Assembly: GCA_016707605.1 (NCBI GenBank)
Contig: JADJHJ010000011.1
Location: forward strand, 1 to 64,000
Direction of reading: 5' to 3'
Length of the DNA stretch: 64,000 nucleotides
From: Candidatus Promineofilum glycogenicum
GTDB lineage: Bacteria > Chloroflexota > Anaerolineae > Promineifilales > Promineifilaceae
Made by a program: the position numbers and the translations under genes. Below, piece after piece: positions 53,505 through 60,808 of the stretch (its first letter is position 1; each line of letters begins with the position of its first letter). The notes below the pieces were generated by a model. The model searched no databases. It was not told the DNA's origin and saw nothing but the letters and a program-made list of their open reading frames with translations.

Positions 53505-55067
53505 TCAGGGCGCGTAGATGCTGACCAGTTGCTCCTGCAACCGCACGTGCCGGTCGACCAGGGGCCGGTAGCGCGCGTGCGTCTCGGCCGAGGGACGGAT
53601 GGGCGGGCCGGCGGGGCGGGCGTGGGCCGCCGCGACGGCGGCCAGGTCGTCGTAGATGCCCACCGCCTTGCCGGCGATCATCGCCGCGCCCCACGTGCCG
53701 AACTCGTCGCGGGCCAGCCGCTGATAGGGCACGCCCAGCACGTCGGCCTTGATCTGGTTCCAGGCGTCGCTGCGCGCCCCGCCGCCGACGGCCCGCGTCT
53801 CGGTCAGTTCCAGGTTGGGAATGTACTCGCCCAGCACGCGCAGATACCAGGCGTACTCATAGGCGATGCTCTCCAGGATGGCCCGCAGGAAGTGCGCCCG
53901 CGTGTGGCCCCAGGAGAAGCCCAGCCACGCCCCGCGCATCTCCGGCGTCGCCGGGCAGATGCGCCCGCCCAGATGGGGCGAGAAGAAAAGGCCATCGGAA
54001 CCAGGGGGAACACTTGCGGCCTCGGCGATCATGTCGTCGTAGTGGCGAGTGGCGTGTGGCGAGTGGCGAGCCGGTGACTCCTCGAATCCGCCACCCGCCA
54101 TCTGCCACCCGCCACTCTCAAACTCGTCTCGAAACCACCGCACCGCCTGCCCCCCACCGGCGATGTAGGCCAGCGGGTTCCACAGGCCGGGGATGACCGA
54201 GCGCATGGTCAGCAGCGCGCGGTGGGTGGTGTCGGCCACGAAGGTGTCGGTGCAGCCGGCCAGCACCGAGGCCGTGCCGGCCACGTCGAACAACTGCCCC
54301 GGCCGCACGATGCCCGCGCCCAGAGCGTTGGCCGCCGTGTCGCCGCAGCCGGCGGCGATGGGCGTGCCGGGGGCCAGGCCGAAGTCGCGCGCCGCCCCGT
54401 CCGTCACTTCGCCGATGACCCGCCACGGCTCGACGATCTCCGGCAGTACGTCCATCGGCACGCCCAGCGTGTCACAGATGGCCGCGCTCCACGTCCCGGC
54501 GCGATTGTCGCACAGGCCGGAGAAGTGGATGAAGGTGTAGTCCATGAAGGCGCGGTCGGCCCGTAGCCCGGCCATGCGCCCGGCGACGTAGGCCGAGGGG
54601 GTCAGGAACTTGGCAATGCGGGCAAAGTCGTCGGGCCGCTCGTGCATCCACCACAGGATCTTCGGCCCGTGGTCGCAGGTCGGCGCGCAGCCGGTCAGGC
54701 GGGTGATCAGGTCGGCGTGGTGGTCATTTAGCCAGGCGATGTAGGGTTGGCAGCGCATGTCGAGCCAGGAGTCGAAGCGCGTGGCCGGGCGATACTCCGC
54801 GTCAATGGAGCCGATGCCGGCCATCTGGCTATCGAAGGCGATGGCGGCCACGGCGCGCGGATCGACGCCGCTCTCGCGCAGGCAGCGGCCGACCGTCTCG
54901 GCCGCGGTGCGATAGAAGTCGTCGGTGTCCTGCTCCACGACGCCCGGACGCGGGTAGAGCAGCGGCACGTCGGCCGCCGCCTCGGCCACCAGCGTGCCGT
55001 CGGTGCGATAGAGCGCGGCCTTGGTGCTGCTTGTCCCCAAGTCTACGCCGACGAGATACTTAATCAT
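53505..55067 (-). CDS. FGGY-family carbohydrate kinase (xylulokinase-like), with in-frame repeat
   Basis: The product has 520 residues from the ATG at 55067, preceded by GGAG; an upstream start at 55112 would translate a repeat. The ATP phosphate loop is 'YLVGVDLGTSSTKAALY'. Substrate-side motifs are 'FDSQMAGIGSID' and 'YTFIHFSGLCD'. The second-domain signature is 'PIAAGCGDTAANALGAGIV', and the adenine site is 'TRAVGGGARSDAWNQIKADVL'. Residues about 316-341 (from 'ESGGWQMAGGG' to 'SPHATRHYD') do not belong to the family and are encoded by the GTGGCGA repeat. The kinase would phosphorylate the imported sugar or keto-sugar. The insertion falls in a surface loop of the fold, so activity may be kept. 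Confidence 0.9.
   Translation of the reverse strand: MIKYLVGVDLGTSSTKAALYRTDGTLVAEAAADVPLLYPRPGVVEQDTDDFYRTAAETVGRCLRESGVDPRAVAAIAFDSQMAGIGSIDAEYRPATRFDSWLDMRCQPYIAWLNDHHADLITRLTGCAPTCDHGPKILWWMHERPDDFARIAKFLTPSAYVAGRMAGLRADRAFMDYTFIHFSGLCDNRAGTWSAAICDTLGVPMDVLPEIVEPWRVIGEVTDGAARDFGLAPGTPIAAGCGDTAANALGAGIVRPGQLFDVAGTASVLAGCTDTFVADTTHRALLTMRSVIPGLWNPLAYIAGGGQAVRWFRDEFESGGWQMAGGGFEESPARHSPHATRHYDDMIAEAASVPPGSDGLFFSPHLGGRICPATPEMRGAWLGFSWGHTRAHFLRAILESIAYEYAWYLRVLGEYIPNLELTETRAVGGGARSDAWNQIKADVLGVPYQRLARDEFGTWGAAMIAGKAVGIYDDLAAVAAAHARPAGPPIRPSAETHARYRPLVDRHVRLQEQLVSIYAP
54040..54118. repeat. GTGGCGA heptamer palindrome inside the FGGY kinase gene
   Basis: GTGGCGA-GTGGCGT-GTGGCGA-GTGGCGA words (54044-54071) pair with CCACCCGCCA...CCACCCGCCACTC (54090-54117). 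Length preserves the reading frame. Confidence 0.88.
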
Positions 55068-55085
55068 CTCGACTCCAAAGAAGAT

Positions 55086-55162
55086 GCTCACGCAAAGACG
55101 CAAAGTACGCAAAGCAAAGAAAGCTTCTTAAGCTTGGCGTTCTTTGCGTCTTTGCGTGAGGC
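55086..55162. repeat. CTCACGCAAAG-family palindrome
   Basis: GCTCACGCAAAGACGCAAAG... pairs with ...CTTTGCGTCTTTGCGTGAGGC; the centre AAAGCTTCTTAAGCTTGG is partly self-complementary. Confidence 0.94.
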
Positions 55163-55171
55163 TTTCTTCTC

Positions 55172-56002
55172 CTACAGCAACTTAGAAAGATACTCGAAGC
55201 TGCGAATCCCCTGCTCAATCGTGCCACACTCGACGCTCAGGATGATGTCGCGCTCCTGGGCCACGGGCTTGACCAGCTCGATGACCCGCGCCCAGTCCAC
55301 CACGCCATCGCCGCAGGCGCAGCCGACGGGCGTGCCGGTCACCTTGCCGCGCTCCAGCGCCCCCTGCTCGAGGCTGATGTCCTTGGCGTGGACGTGCACC
55401 AGCCGGTCGCGCACCCGCTCCAGCCACTCATACGGGTCGCTGCCGCCGGCCAGATAGCTGTTGCCGGTGTCGTAGTTGATGCCGATGGCCGGCGACGCCA
55501 CCAGGTTGTAGATGCTGTCCAGCCCGTCGGGCGTCTTGCTATACTGCTGGTGCGGCTCCAGGCCGATCTTGATCCCGTGCCGCTCGGCCACGCGGGCCGC
55601 TTCGGTCAGGGTGTAGGTCATCAGGGTGTAGTCCTGCTCCTTCGTCGTCCACAGCGGCTTCGGCCCCTCGTCGGTGTTGACCACCGGCGCGCCGGCGTCG
55701 GCCGCCCAGCGGATGGCCTGCTTCAGGTACTCGACGCTGATCTCCGGCTTGCACAGCGGCGTGTGGGCGCTGAGGCCGGAGAACTGGATGCCCGCCGCCT
55801 CGGCCACTTCGCGCGCCCAGAGCGGATCGTCGTACATCGAGACGGAGTGGAAGTAGCGCGCCTCGCTCAGCAGTTCGCGCCCCAGATGCACCATCGGCTC
55901 GACGAACTCATAGCCGATGTCGGCCGCGCACTTGACGCCGAACTCGAACGGCTTGTCGTGGTGGCGGACGAATTCCATGTTGATACCGAGTCTAATTGCC
56001 AT
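55172..56002 (-). CDS. Sugar phosphate isomerase/epimerase-family TIM barrel
   Basis: The product has 276 residues from the ATG at 56002. Four metal ligands are seen: Glu in 'IKIGLEPHQQ', Asp in 'IGINYDTGNSYLAGG', His in 'LVHVHAKDIS', and Glu in 'DIILSVECGT'. The motifs 'YDTGN' and 'HVH.KD' mark the IolE/epimerase (AP-endonuclease-2) superfamily. It is a paralogue of the next gene upstream, and both probably act on keto-sugars or inososes. The start is preceded by a weak ribosome site; an upstream in-frame ATG (56035) lies in a degenerate repeat. Confidence 0.88.
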   Translation of the reverse strand: MAIRLGINMEFVRHHDKPFEFGVKCAADIGYEFVEPMVHLGRELLSEARYFHSVSMYDDPLWAREVAEAAGIQFSGLSAHTPLCKPEISVEYLKQAIRWAADAGAPVVNTDEGPKPLWTTKEQDYTLMTYTLTEAARVAERHGIKIGLEPHQQYSKTPDGLDSIYNLVASPAIGINYDTGNSYLAGGSDPYEWLERVRDRLVHVHAKDISLEQGALERGKVTGTPVGCACGDGVVDWARVIELVKPVAQERDIILSVECGTIEQGIRSFEYLSKLL

Positions 56003-56028
56003 ATTGTGGTCTCGCCCTGTGGCCAGGA

Positions 56029-56085
56029 CGCGCAAGCGCTAAGAATCTCTTCGTCCTTCTTTGCGAACCTTTGAGGATAAGAATC
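56029..56085. repeat. Degenerate CTCACGCAAAG-family element
   Basis: GGACGCGCAAGCGCTAAGAA and CTTCTTTGCGAACCTTTGAGG are recognisable remnants with several mismatches. The element lies between the two isomerase genes. Confidence 0.6.
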
Positions 56086-56089
56086 CTCG

Positions 56090-56962
56090 TCACTCTTCGA
56101 TGCGCCGGTTGGCGTCGTCCACCAGTTCGCGCACCCAGGCCAGGCTCTTCTCGATCATCGGCCCGCCCTGGCCTTCGCACTCGATGCTGATGATGCCGTC
56201 GTAGCCGATGTCGACCAGGATGTCGAAGCAGCGGCGGATGTTGTCGTCGTTGACGCCGTCGCCGATGGCCGTGGCGCTGACGGCGATGCCGGTCAGTTCG
56301 CCGCGCATGGAGGCGGCCAACGACTGGCTGACGTCCTTGACGTGGACGTGGCTGACCTTGTGCTTGAACCGGTCAAGGAAGGCGACCGGGTCCTGACCGG
56401 CGATGAAGGTGTTGCCGGTGTCGAAGTTCATCCGCAGGTAGGGCGAATCGCTGAAGGCCAGCATCCGCTCCATGAACTCCGGCTTGGTGGTGTAGTAGCC
56501 GTGCGGCTCGATGTTGATGGTCATCTGGTAGCGCGCGGCCGCCTCCAGCACTTCGCCGTAGATGCGTTTCATGTTGTCCAGGGCCGCCTCGTCGCTGAGG
56601 CCGGCCGGCTTGTGCATGTGGTCGGTCGTGTCGATGTGGTCGCAGCCGACCAGGTAGGCCCAGCGCATGGAGTTGAGGATGTAGGTCAACCCCAGCGAGG
56701 AGGCGTTGGGCAGCGACAGGGGGTAGGCGGCGTCCAGTTGGCTGAAGCGCACGCCGTAGCGTTCCATCTTCTCGCGCAGCGCCAGCGGGTCTTCGGTCAG
56801 CGACACGTGCGGCTGATAGCCCAGCCCGTGCAGCCAGCTCACCCCGTCAATCGTGCCGCACTCGATCCAGTGCACGTCATTGCGCTGCGCCCATTGCAGG
56901 CATTGCTCGAAGCTCCAATAGGCGCTGTTGAAGGCGTCGGTGTGAAAGCCTATCTCGATCAT
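56090..56962 (-). CDS. Sugar phosphate isomerase/epimerase-family TIM barrel
   Basis: The product has 290 residues. Metal ligands: Glu in 'MTINIEPHGYY', Asp in 'LRMNFDTGNTF', His in 'VSHVHVKDVS', Glu in 'GIISIECEGQG'. It shares 'DTGN' and 'HVH.KD' with its neighbour and probably arose by duplication. Its stretch 'HIDTTDHMHKPAGLSDEAAL' is long and unusual. It directly follows the transporter's binding-protein gene and starts the enzyme part of the cluster. Confidence 0.88.
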   Translation of the reverse strand: MIEIGFHTDAFNSAYWSFEQCLQWAQRNDVHWIECGTIDGVSWLHGLGYQPHVSLTEDPLALREKMERYGVRFSQLDAAYPLSLPNASSLGLTYILNSMRWAYLVGCDHIDTTDHMHKPAGLSDEAALDNMKRIYGEVLEAAARYQMTINIEPHGYYTTKPEFMERMLAFSDSPYLRMNFDTGNTFIAGQDPVAFLDRFKHKVSHVHVKDVSQSLAASMRGELTGIAVSATAIGDGVNDDNIRRCFDILVDIGYDGIISIECEGQGGPMIEKSLAWVRELVDDANRRIEE

Positions 56963-56984
56963 CGTTGGCCCTCCCGTTCAAGGA

Positions 56985-57069
56985 GTTAGGAACAAGGGGC
57001 CAGGCCAGTTCCAGGGGCCAGGGCTCTTCGCTCTTCCTGGCCCCTGGAACCTGGCCCCTAACCCCTAAC
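56985..57069. repeat. GGTTCCA/GGGGCCA-family palindrome with GTTAGG ends
   Basis: GTTAGGAACAAGGGGCCAGG pairs with CCTGGCCCCTAACCCCTAAC; inner TTCCAGGGGCCAGGG pairs with CCTGGCCCCTGGAA. It ends two bases before the stop of the binding-protein gene. Confidence 0.9.
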
Positions 57070-57071
57070 GC

Positions 57072-58358
57072 TTACTCCGAAGCCGTCCCGCCCCACCGCT
57101 CGGGGAAGTCGGGCATCGTTTCGCAGCCGCACATGGCGTAGTGCAACGGCGGCATGCCGGGCTGCACGAACTGCTCCAGGTTGTCCTGGGTCACGGCCGG
57201 CTGCGGCAGCCGCCACGGGTCGGGAACCTGCTCGCCTTGCAGCACCTTCAGGGCGGCGATGACCGCCGTGCGCCACTGGAAGGTCGGGAAGGTCGGGGCG
57301 ATGGCCGTCAGGCCCTCTTCCTGCCACTTGACCAGGAAGTCCTGCTGGTCTTCGCCGTTGATGACCGGGTAGGGCGCGCCCGCGTCTTCAAACGCCTCGA
57401 TGGCGGCCACGGCCGTCGCGCCCGCGTCCATCCACACGCCGTCGATCTGGCCGTGCTTCTGGATGGCGTCGGTGATGATGGTCTTGACCTTGTCGTTGTT
57501 GCCGTCGCCGAACTGCACCTCGACCACGTTCAGGTCTTCTTCCTCGAACACCTGCTTGGCCGCGGCCCAACGGGTCTCCAGCACGTCCACACCGGGGAGG
57601 ATGCGCAGGGCGACCACGTTGGCCCCAGCGGGCAGGTTGTCGGCCAGGAACTTGGCGCCGGTGTAGCCGAAGGCGTAGCCGCCGATGGGCTGCACGAACG
57701 TCGCCGGGCAGTCGGTCTGCACGCCGCGGTCGAAGACGACCACGGGCAGCACTTCACAAGCGGCCTCGACGGCCGGGGTCAGGGCCAGCGTCGTGTTGGG
57801 GCTGACGATGAGGATGTCACAGTTGCCGCTGGCAACCAGGTCCTGGATGTCGGCGATCTGCTTCTCGTCGTTGCCTTCCGCATCGACGTGGATCCACTCC
57901 TCGATCTCCGGGTGCAGCTCCACTTCCGCTTCCATCGTGTTGTAGCCCACGACGCGCCACGGGTTGTTGACGCCGGCGTTGGAGAAGCAGAAGGTGTAGG
58001 GGCCTTCCTTGGCGTACTGGGTGGTGTCGATGAAGTTCGGCTCCAGCGCCTGGTTCCACGGCTCGCCTTCCGGCCCTTCGGGGGTCACGTCCATCAGGCG
58101 GATGGAGTTGTCCAGCTCTTCCTGGCTGAAGAACTCGCTGGCCACGGCCGCGGCTTCCATGCCCAGGCCGGCGCCGGCCTCGGCCACTTCCTCGCCCGTC
58201 TCTTCGACAGCCTCTTCAGCTTCGCCGGCCGCCTCTTCAACTTCACCGGCCGCCTCTTCAACGGGTTCTTCGGTGGTCGTTGTCGTCCCACCGCAAGCCA
58301 CCAGGGCCAGCATCAGCAGGGCGATCAGCAGCAAAGACAGAAATCGCAACGGTTTCAT
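57072..58358 (-). CDS. Sugar ABC transporter substrate-binding lipoprotein (ribose/inositol type)
   Basis: The product has 428 residues. Lipobox LALVAC puts the lipidated Cys at about residue 22. An acidic Glu/Ala linker ('EEPVEEAAGEVEEAAGEAEE') separates the anchor from the binding domain. The domain is of the periplasmic-binding type 1 (RbsB) fold: 'YTFCFSNAGVNNPWRVVGYN', 'ASGNCDILIVSPNTTLAL', 'PVVVFDRGVQTD', 'DGVWMDAGATAVAAIEAF'. It lies first of the transport genes downstream of the permease genes on the minus strand, so the order of transcription is ATPase, permease, permease, binding protein. Ligand is unknown; the presence of two Gfo/Idh genes hints at an inositol or related polyol. 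Confidence 0.92.
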   Translation of the reverse strand: MKPLRFLSLLLIALLMLALVACGGTTTTTEEPVEEAAGEVEEAAGEAEEAVEETGEEVAEAGAGLGMEAAAVASEFFSQEELDNSIRLMDVTPEGPEGEPWNQALEPNFIDTTQYAKEGPYTFCFSNAGVNNPWRVVGYNTMEAEVELHPEIEEWIHVDAEGNDEKQIADIQDLVASGNCDILIVSPNTTLALTPAVEAACEVLPVVVFDRGVQTDCPATFVQPIGGYAFGYTGAKFLADNLPAGANVVALRILPGVDVLETRWAAAKQVFEEEDLNVVEVQFGDGNNDKVKTIITDAIQKHGQIDGVWMDAGATAVAAIEAFEDAGAPYPVINGEDQQDFLVKWQEEGLTAIAPTFPTFQWRTAVIAALKVLQGEQVPDPWRLPQPAVTQDNLEQFVQPGMPPLHYAMCGCETMPDFPERWGGTASE

Positions 58359-58523
58359 TTGGATTCTCCTCCAATGGTGCTATGTAGTACGACGGTCTCT
58401 CATCAAATCGGCGCGGTTCTCGCGGGCCGCGCGCCCGAACGGATGACGGATTCTCTCCTTGCGCATCACCTCCCTTAAGGTGGCGGACGAGGAGGAGGGC
58501 TCGTCACTCGCGCTCGTCCTAAT

Positions 58524-59525
58524 TCATCTAGTTCTCCTCGTGCTATACGCCGTATAGGCTACGGCGCCGATGATGATGAGGCCCTGCACGGCGTCGCGCA
58601 GCGGCTTGGGCAGGCCCATTAGATTCAGCAGCGTAAACAGCAGCTCCAGCGCCAGCGCGCCGGTCATGGCCGCGGGAATGGAGCCGCGGCCGCCCAGCAG
58701 CATCGTCCCGCCCAGCACGGCGGCGGCGATGGACTGCATCTCCAGCCCGGTGCCGGCCTCGATGCTGACGCCGCCCCGCCCGCCCAGCAGCACCCCGGCC
58801 ACAACGGCGGTCATCGAGCAGATGACGAAGGCCGAGATGCGCACCAGATTGACGTTGACGCCCGACAGGCGCGCCGCCCGCGGGTTGTCGCCCAGGGCCA
58901 GCAGTTGGCGGCCGTAGTTCAGCCGGTGCAGCAGCAGCCAGTAGCCGACGCCAAAGACGACCAGGACGATGACGGCGTAGGGGAAGTCTTGTAGCCCGAA
59001 CAGCCCCTCGATGCCGCCGCGCCCCCACATGCGGAAGTTGTCGGGCAGGTAGCCGCGCGGCGCGCCGCCCGACCAGAACAGGCCGATGCCCTTGGCGATG
59101 AGCAACATGCCCAGCGTGGCGATGAGCGACGGCACTTTCAGGAAGGTCGTCACCGCGCCGTTGACCAGGCCGACGATGAACCCGCCCAGCAGCAGGGCCA
59201 GGATGACCCACCAGGTGGCGTTGGGGTCGTTGTTGGCCAGGATGGCGCCGATGATGACCGTCGAGGTGACGACCGAGCCGACCGACAGATCGAAGCCGCC
59301 GGAGACAAGCACGAACACCTGCCCTGCCGTCAGGATCATCAGCGGCGTGGCCCGTTGCAGGAAGGTCAGGAAGTTGTCGGGCTGGAAGAAGACCGGGTTG
59401 CGGATGCCGACCCAGACCAGCAAGGCCAGGGCGATGAGATAAACCGGGTTGACGGCCCGCACCCAGCGCCACGCCCGCGCCCCCAGGGACTCTTCGATTG
59501 CCGTGTTGGCGGTAATCTGTGTCAT
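58524..59525 (-). CDS. Sugar ABC transporter permease (RbsC-like), second
   Basis: The product has 333 residues from the ATG at 59525, preceded by GGAG; the longer frame from 59609 translates repeat sequence. About nine hydrophobic segments, with the family's 'VFVLVSGGFDLSVGSVVTST' and 'LGDNPRAARLSGVNV' (the ATPase-contact loop). 'GRGSIPAAMTGALALELLFTLLNL' near the end is typical. It pairs with the permease encoded just upstream to form the channel. Confidence 0.93.
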   Translation of the reverse strand: MTQITANTAIEESLGARAWRWVRAVNPVYLIALALLVWVGIRNPVFFQPDNFLTFLQRATPLMILTAGQVFVLVSGGFDLSVGSVVTSTVIIGAILANNDPNATWWVILALLLGGFIVGLVNGAVTTFLKVPSLIATLGMLLIAKGIGLFWSGGAPRGYLPDNFRMWGRGGIEGLFGLQDFPYAVIVLVVFGVGYWLLLHRLNYGRQLLALGDNPRAARLSGVNVNLVRISAFVICSMTAVVAGVLLGGRGGVSIEAGTGLEMQSIAAAVLGGTMLLGGRGSIPAAMTGALALELLFTLLNLMGLPKPLRDAVQGLIIIGAVAYTAYSTRRTR

Positions 59526-59536
59526 AGCTAACTCCG

Positions 59537-59702
59537 TAGTGACGAGTGACGAGTGACGAGGAAAGAACCTCACGCAAAGTTCGCAAAACAAGGACGCCGA
59601 GAGCGCCAAGATTCTTCTTTGCGTCCTTTGCGAACTTTGCGTGAGATCTTATTCATCGCTCTCACTCGTCACTCGTCACTCGTCACTCGTCACTCGTCAC
59701 TA
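59537..59702. repeat. Nested palindromes: GTGACGA arms around a CTCACGCAAAG element
   Basis: Outer arms are GTAGTGACGAGTGACGAG (59537-59560) and six ACTCGTC words (59661-59702). The inner element is AACCTCACGCAAAGTTCGC...GCGAACTTTGCGTGAGAT (59567-59651). One element has clearly been placed in the loop of another. The permease stop TAG is at the outer edge. Confidence 0.93.
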
Positions 59703-60719
59703 TCCCTGCTCGGCCCGCGAGCGGAACGTATAGAACCCGACCGCCAGAATGATGATCGCCCCGCGCAGGATTTGCTTCATGTAGGCGTCGATGCCGATCT
59801 GGTTGAACATCGTGTCCAGGATGCTGAAGATGAGCACGCCGGCCAGCGTGCCCCACACGCCCCCCTTGCCGCCGGAGAGGGCCGTGCCGCCGATGACCGT
59901 GGCGGCGATGCTCTCCAGGTCGTAGAGGCCGTCGGTGCCGACCCACGGCGCGCCGGCGCGCAGCCGGCTGACGACGAACAGCCCGGTCAGCACGGCCGTG
60001 GCGCTGCAAATCATGTGGGCCACGACCAGCACCCGCCCCGTGCGCAGCCCCGACAGGCGGGCCACTTCCTCGCTGCCGCCCACGGCGTAGAGGTGCGCGC
60101 CATACTTCGTGCGCCGCAGCACGAACCAGCCGGCCAGAACCACCAGGAACAGCACCAGGACGGAGATGGGCAGCGGGCCGATGGTGTCGTAGGCGAAGCT
60201 TTGGAAGCTGGCCGGCACGGAACCGGCGAAGTTCTCGAACGTGGCGTTGAGCAGGCCGCGCAAAATCAGGCCGATGCCCAGAGTGGCGATGAGGGCGTTG
60301 ATCTTCAGGCGGCCGACGAGCAGGCCGTTGACCAGCCCGACCAGCAGGCCGACGCCGAACAGCACCAGCACCGTCCACCACACCCGCCCCGGGTCGCCGG
60401 CCATCAGGTAGGACGCGCCGACGGCCGTCACGCTGATCATGTAGGCCACCGACAGGTCAATCGACGCGCCGAGCATCACGAACGTCTGCCCCACGGCGAC
60501 GATACCCAGGGCCACCGACCGGACGAGGATGTTGGTCAGGATGGTCTGATTGAAGATGAATAGCTGGTCGTCGATGCCGAAGACGGCGTCGAGCAGGATG
60601 GCGGCGATGAAGATGATGACCAGGATGCCGTAGACGGGCGGAATCTGGCTGTCGCGCAGCCACGCCCGCGCCCGCGCCAGAAGCGATGGGCTGGATGCTG
60701 TCGGTGTGATCGCGGTCAT
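59700..60719 (-). CDS. Sugar ABC transporter permease (RbsC-like), first
   Basis: The product has 339 residues from the ATG at 60719 (GGAG eight bases before); the longer frame from 60782 lies in a repeat. It has 'QTFVMLGASIDLSVAYMISV', 'AVGGSEEVARLSGLRTGRVL' (the ATPase-contact loop) and 'GTALSGGKGGVWGTLAGVL', all standard for ribose-type permeases. Ten or so hydrophobic segments. It is about 35% similar by eye to the second permease. Its TAG stop borders the nested repeats. Confidence 0.93.
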   Translation of the reverse strand: MTAITPTASSPSLLARARAWLRDSQIPPVYGILVIIFIAAILLDAVFGIDDQLFIFNQTILTNILVRSVALGIVAVGQTFVMLGASIDLSVAYMISVTAVGASYLMAGDPGRVWWTVLVLFGVGLLVGLVNGLLVGRLKINALIATLGIGLILRGLLNATFENFAGSVPASFQSFAYDTIGPLPISVLVLFLVVLAGWFVLRRTKYGAHLYAVGGSEEVARLSGLRTGRVLVVAHMICSATAVLTGLFVVSRLRAGAPWVGTDGLYDLESIAATVIGGTALSGGKGGVWGTLAGVLIFSILDTMFNQIGIDAYMKQILRGAIIILAVGFYTFRSRAEQG

Positions 60720-60730
60720 AAATAAACTCC

Positions 60731-60808
60731 GTAGTGACGAATGACGAGTGACGAGTGACGAGTTCAGAGTCCGCTTCTTCACTCGTCACTCGTCACTCGT
60801 AACTCACT
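60731..60808. repeat. GTGACGA heptamer palindrome at the end of the ATPase gene
   Basis: GTAGTGACGAATGACGAGTG (60731-60763 in all) pairs with CACTCGTCACTCGTCACTCG (60781-60808) over a loop of about 18. The right arm encodes the last six codons and the stop of the ABC ATPase. Confidence 0.93.
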
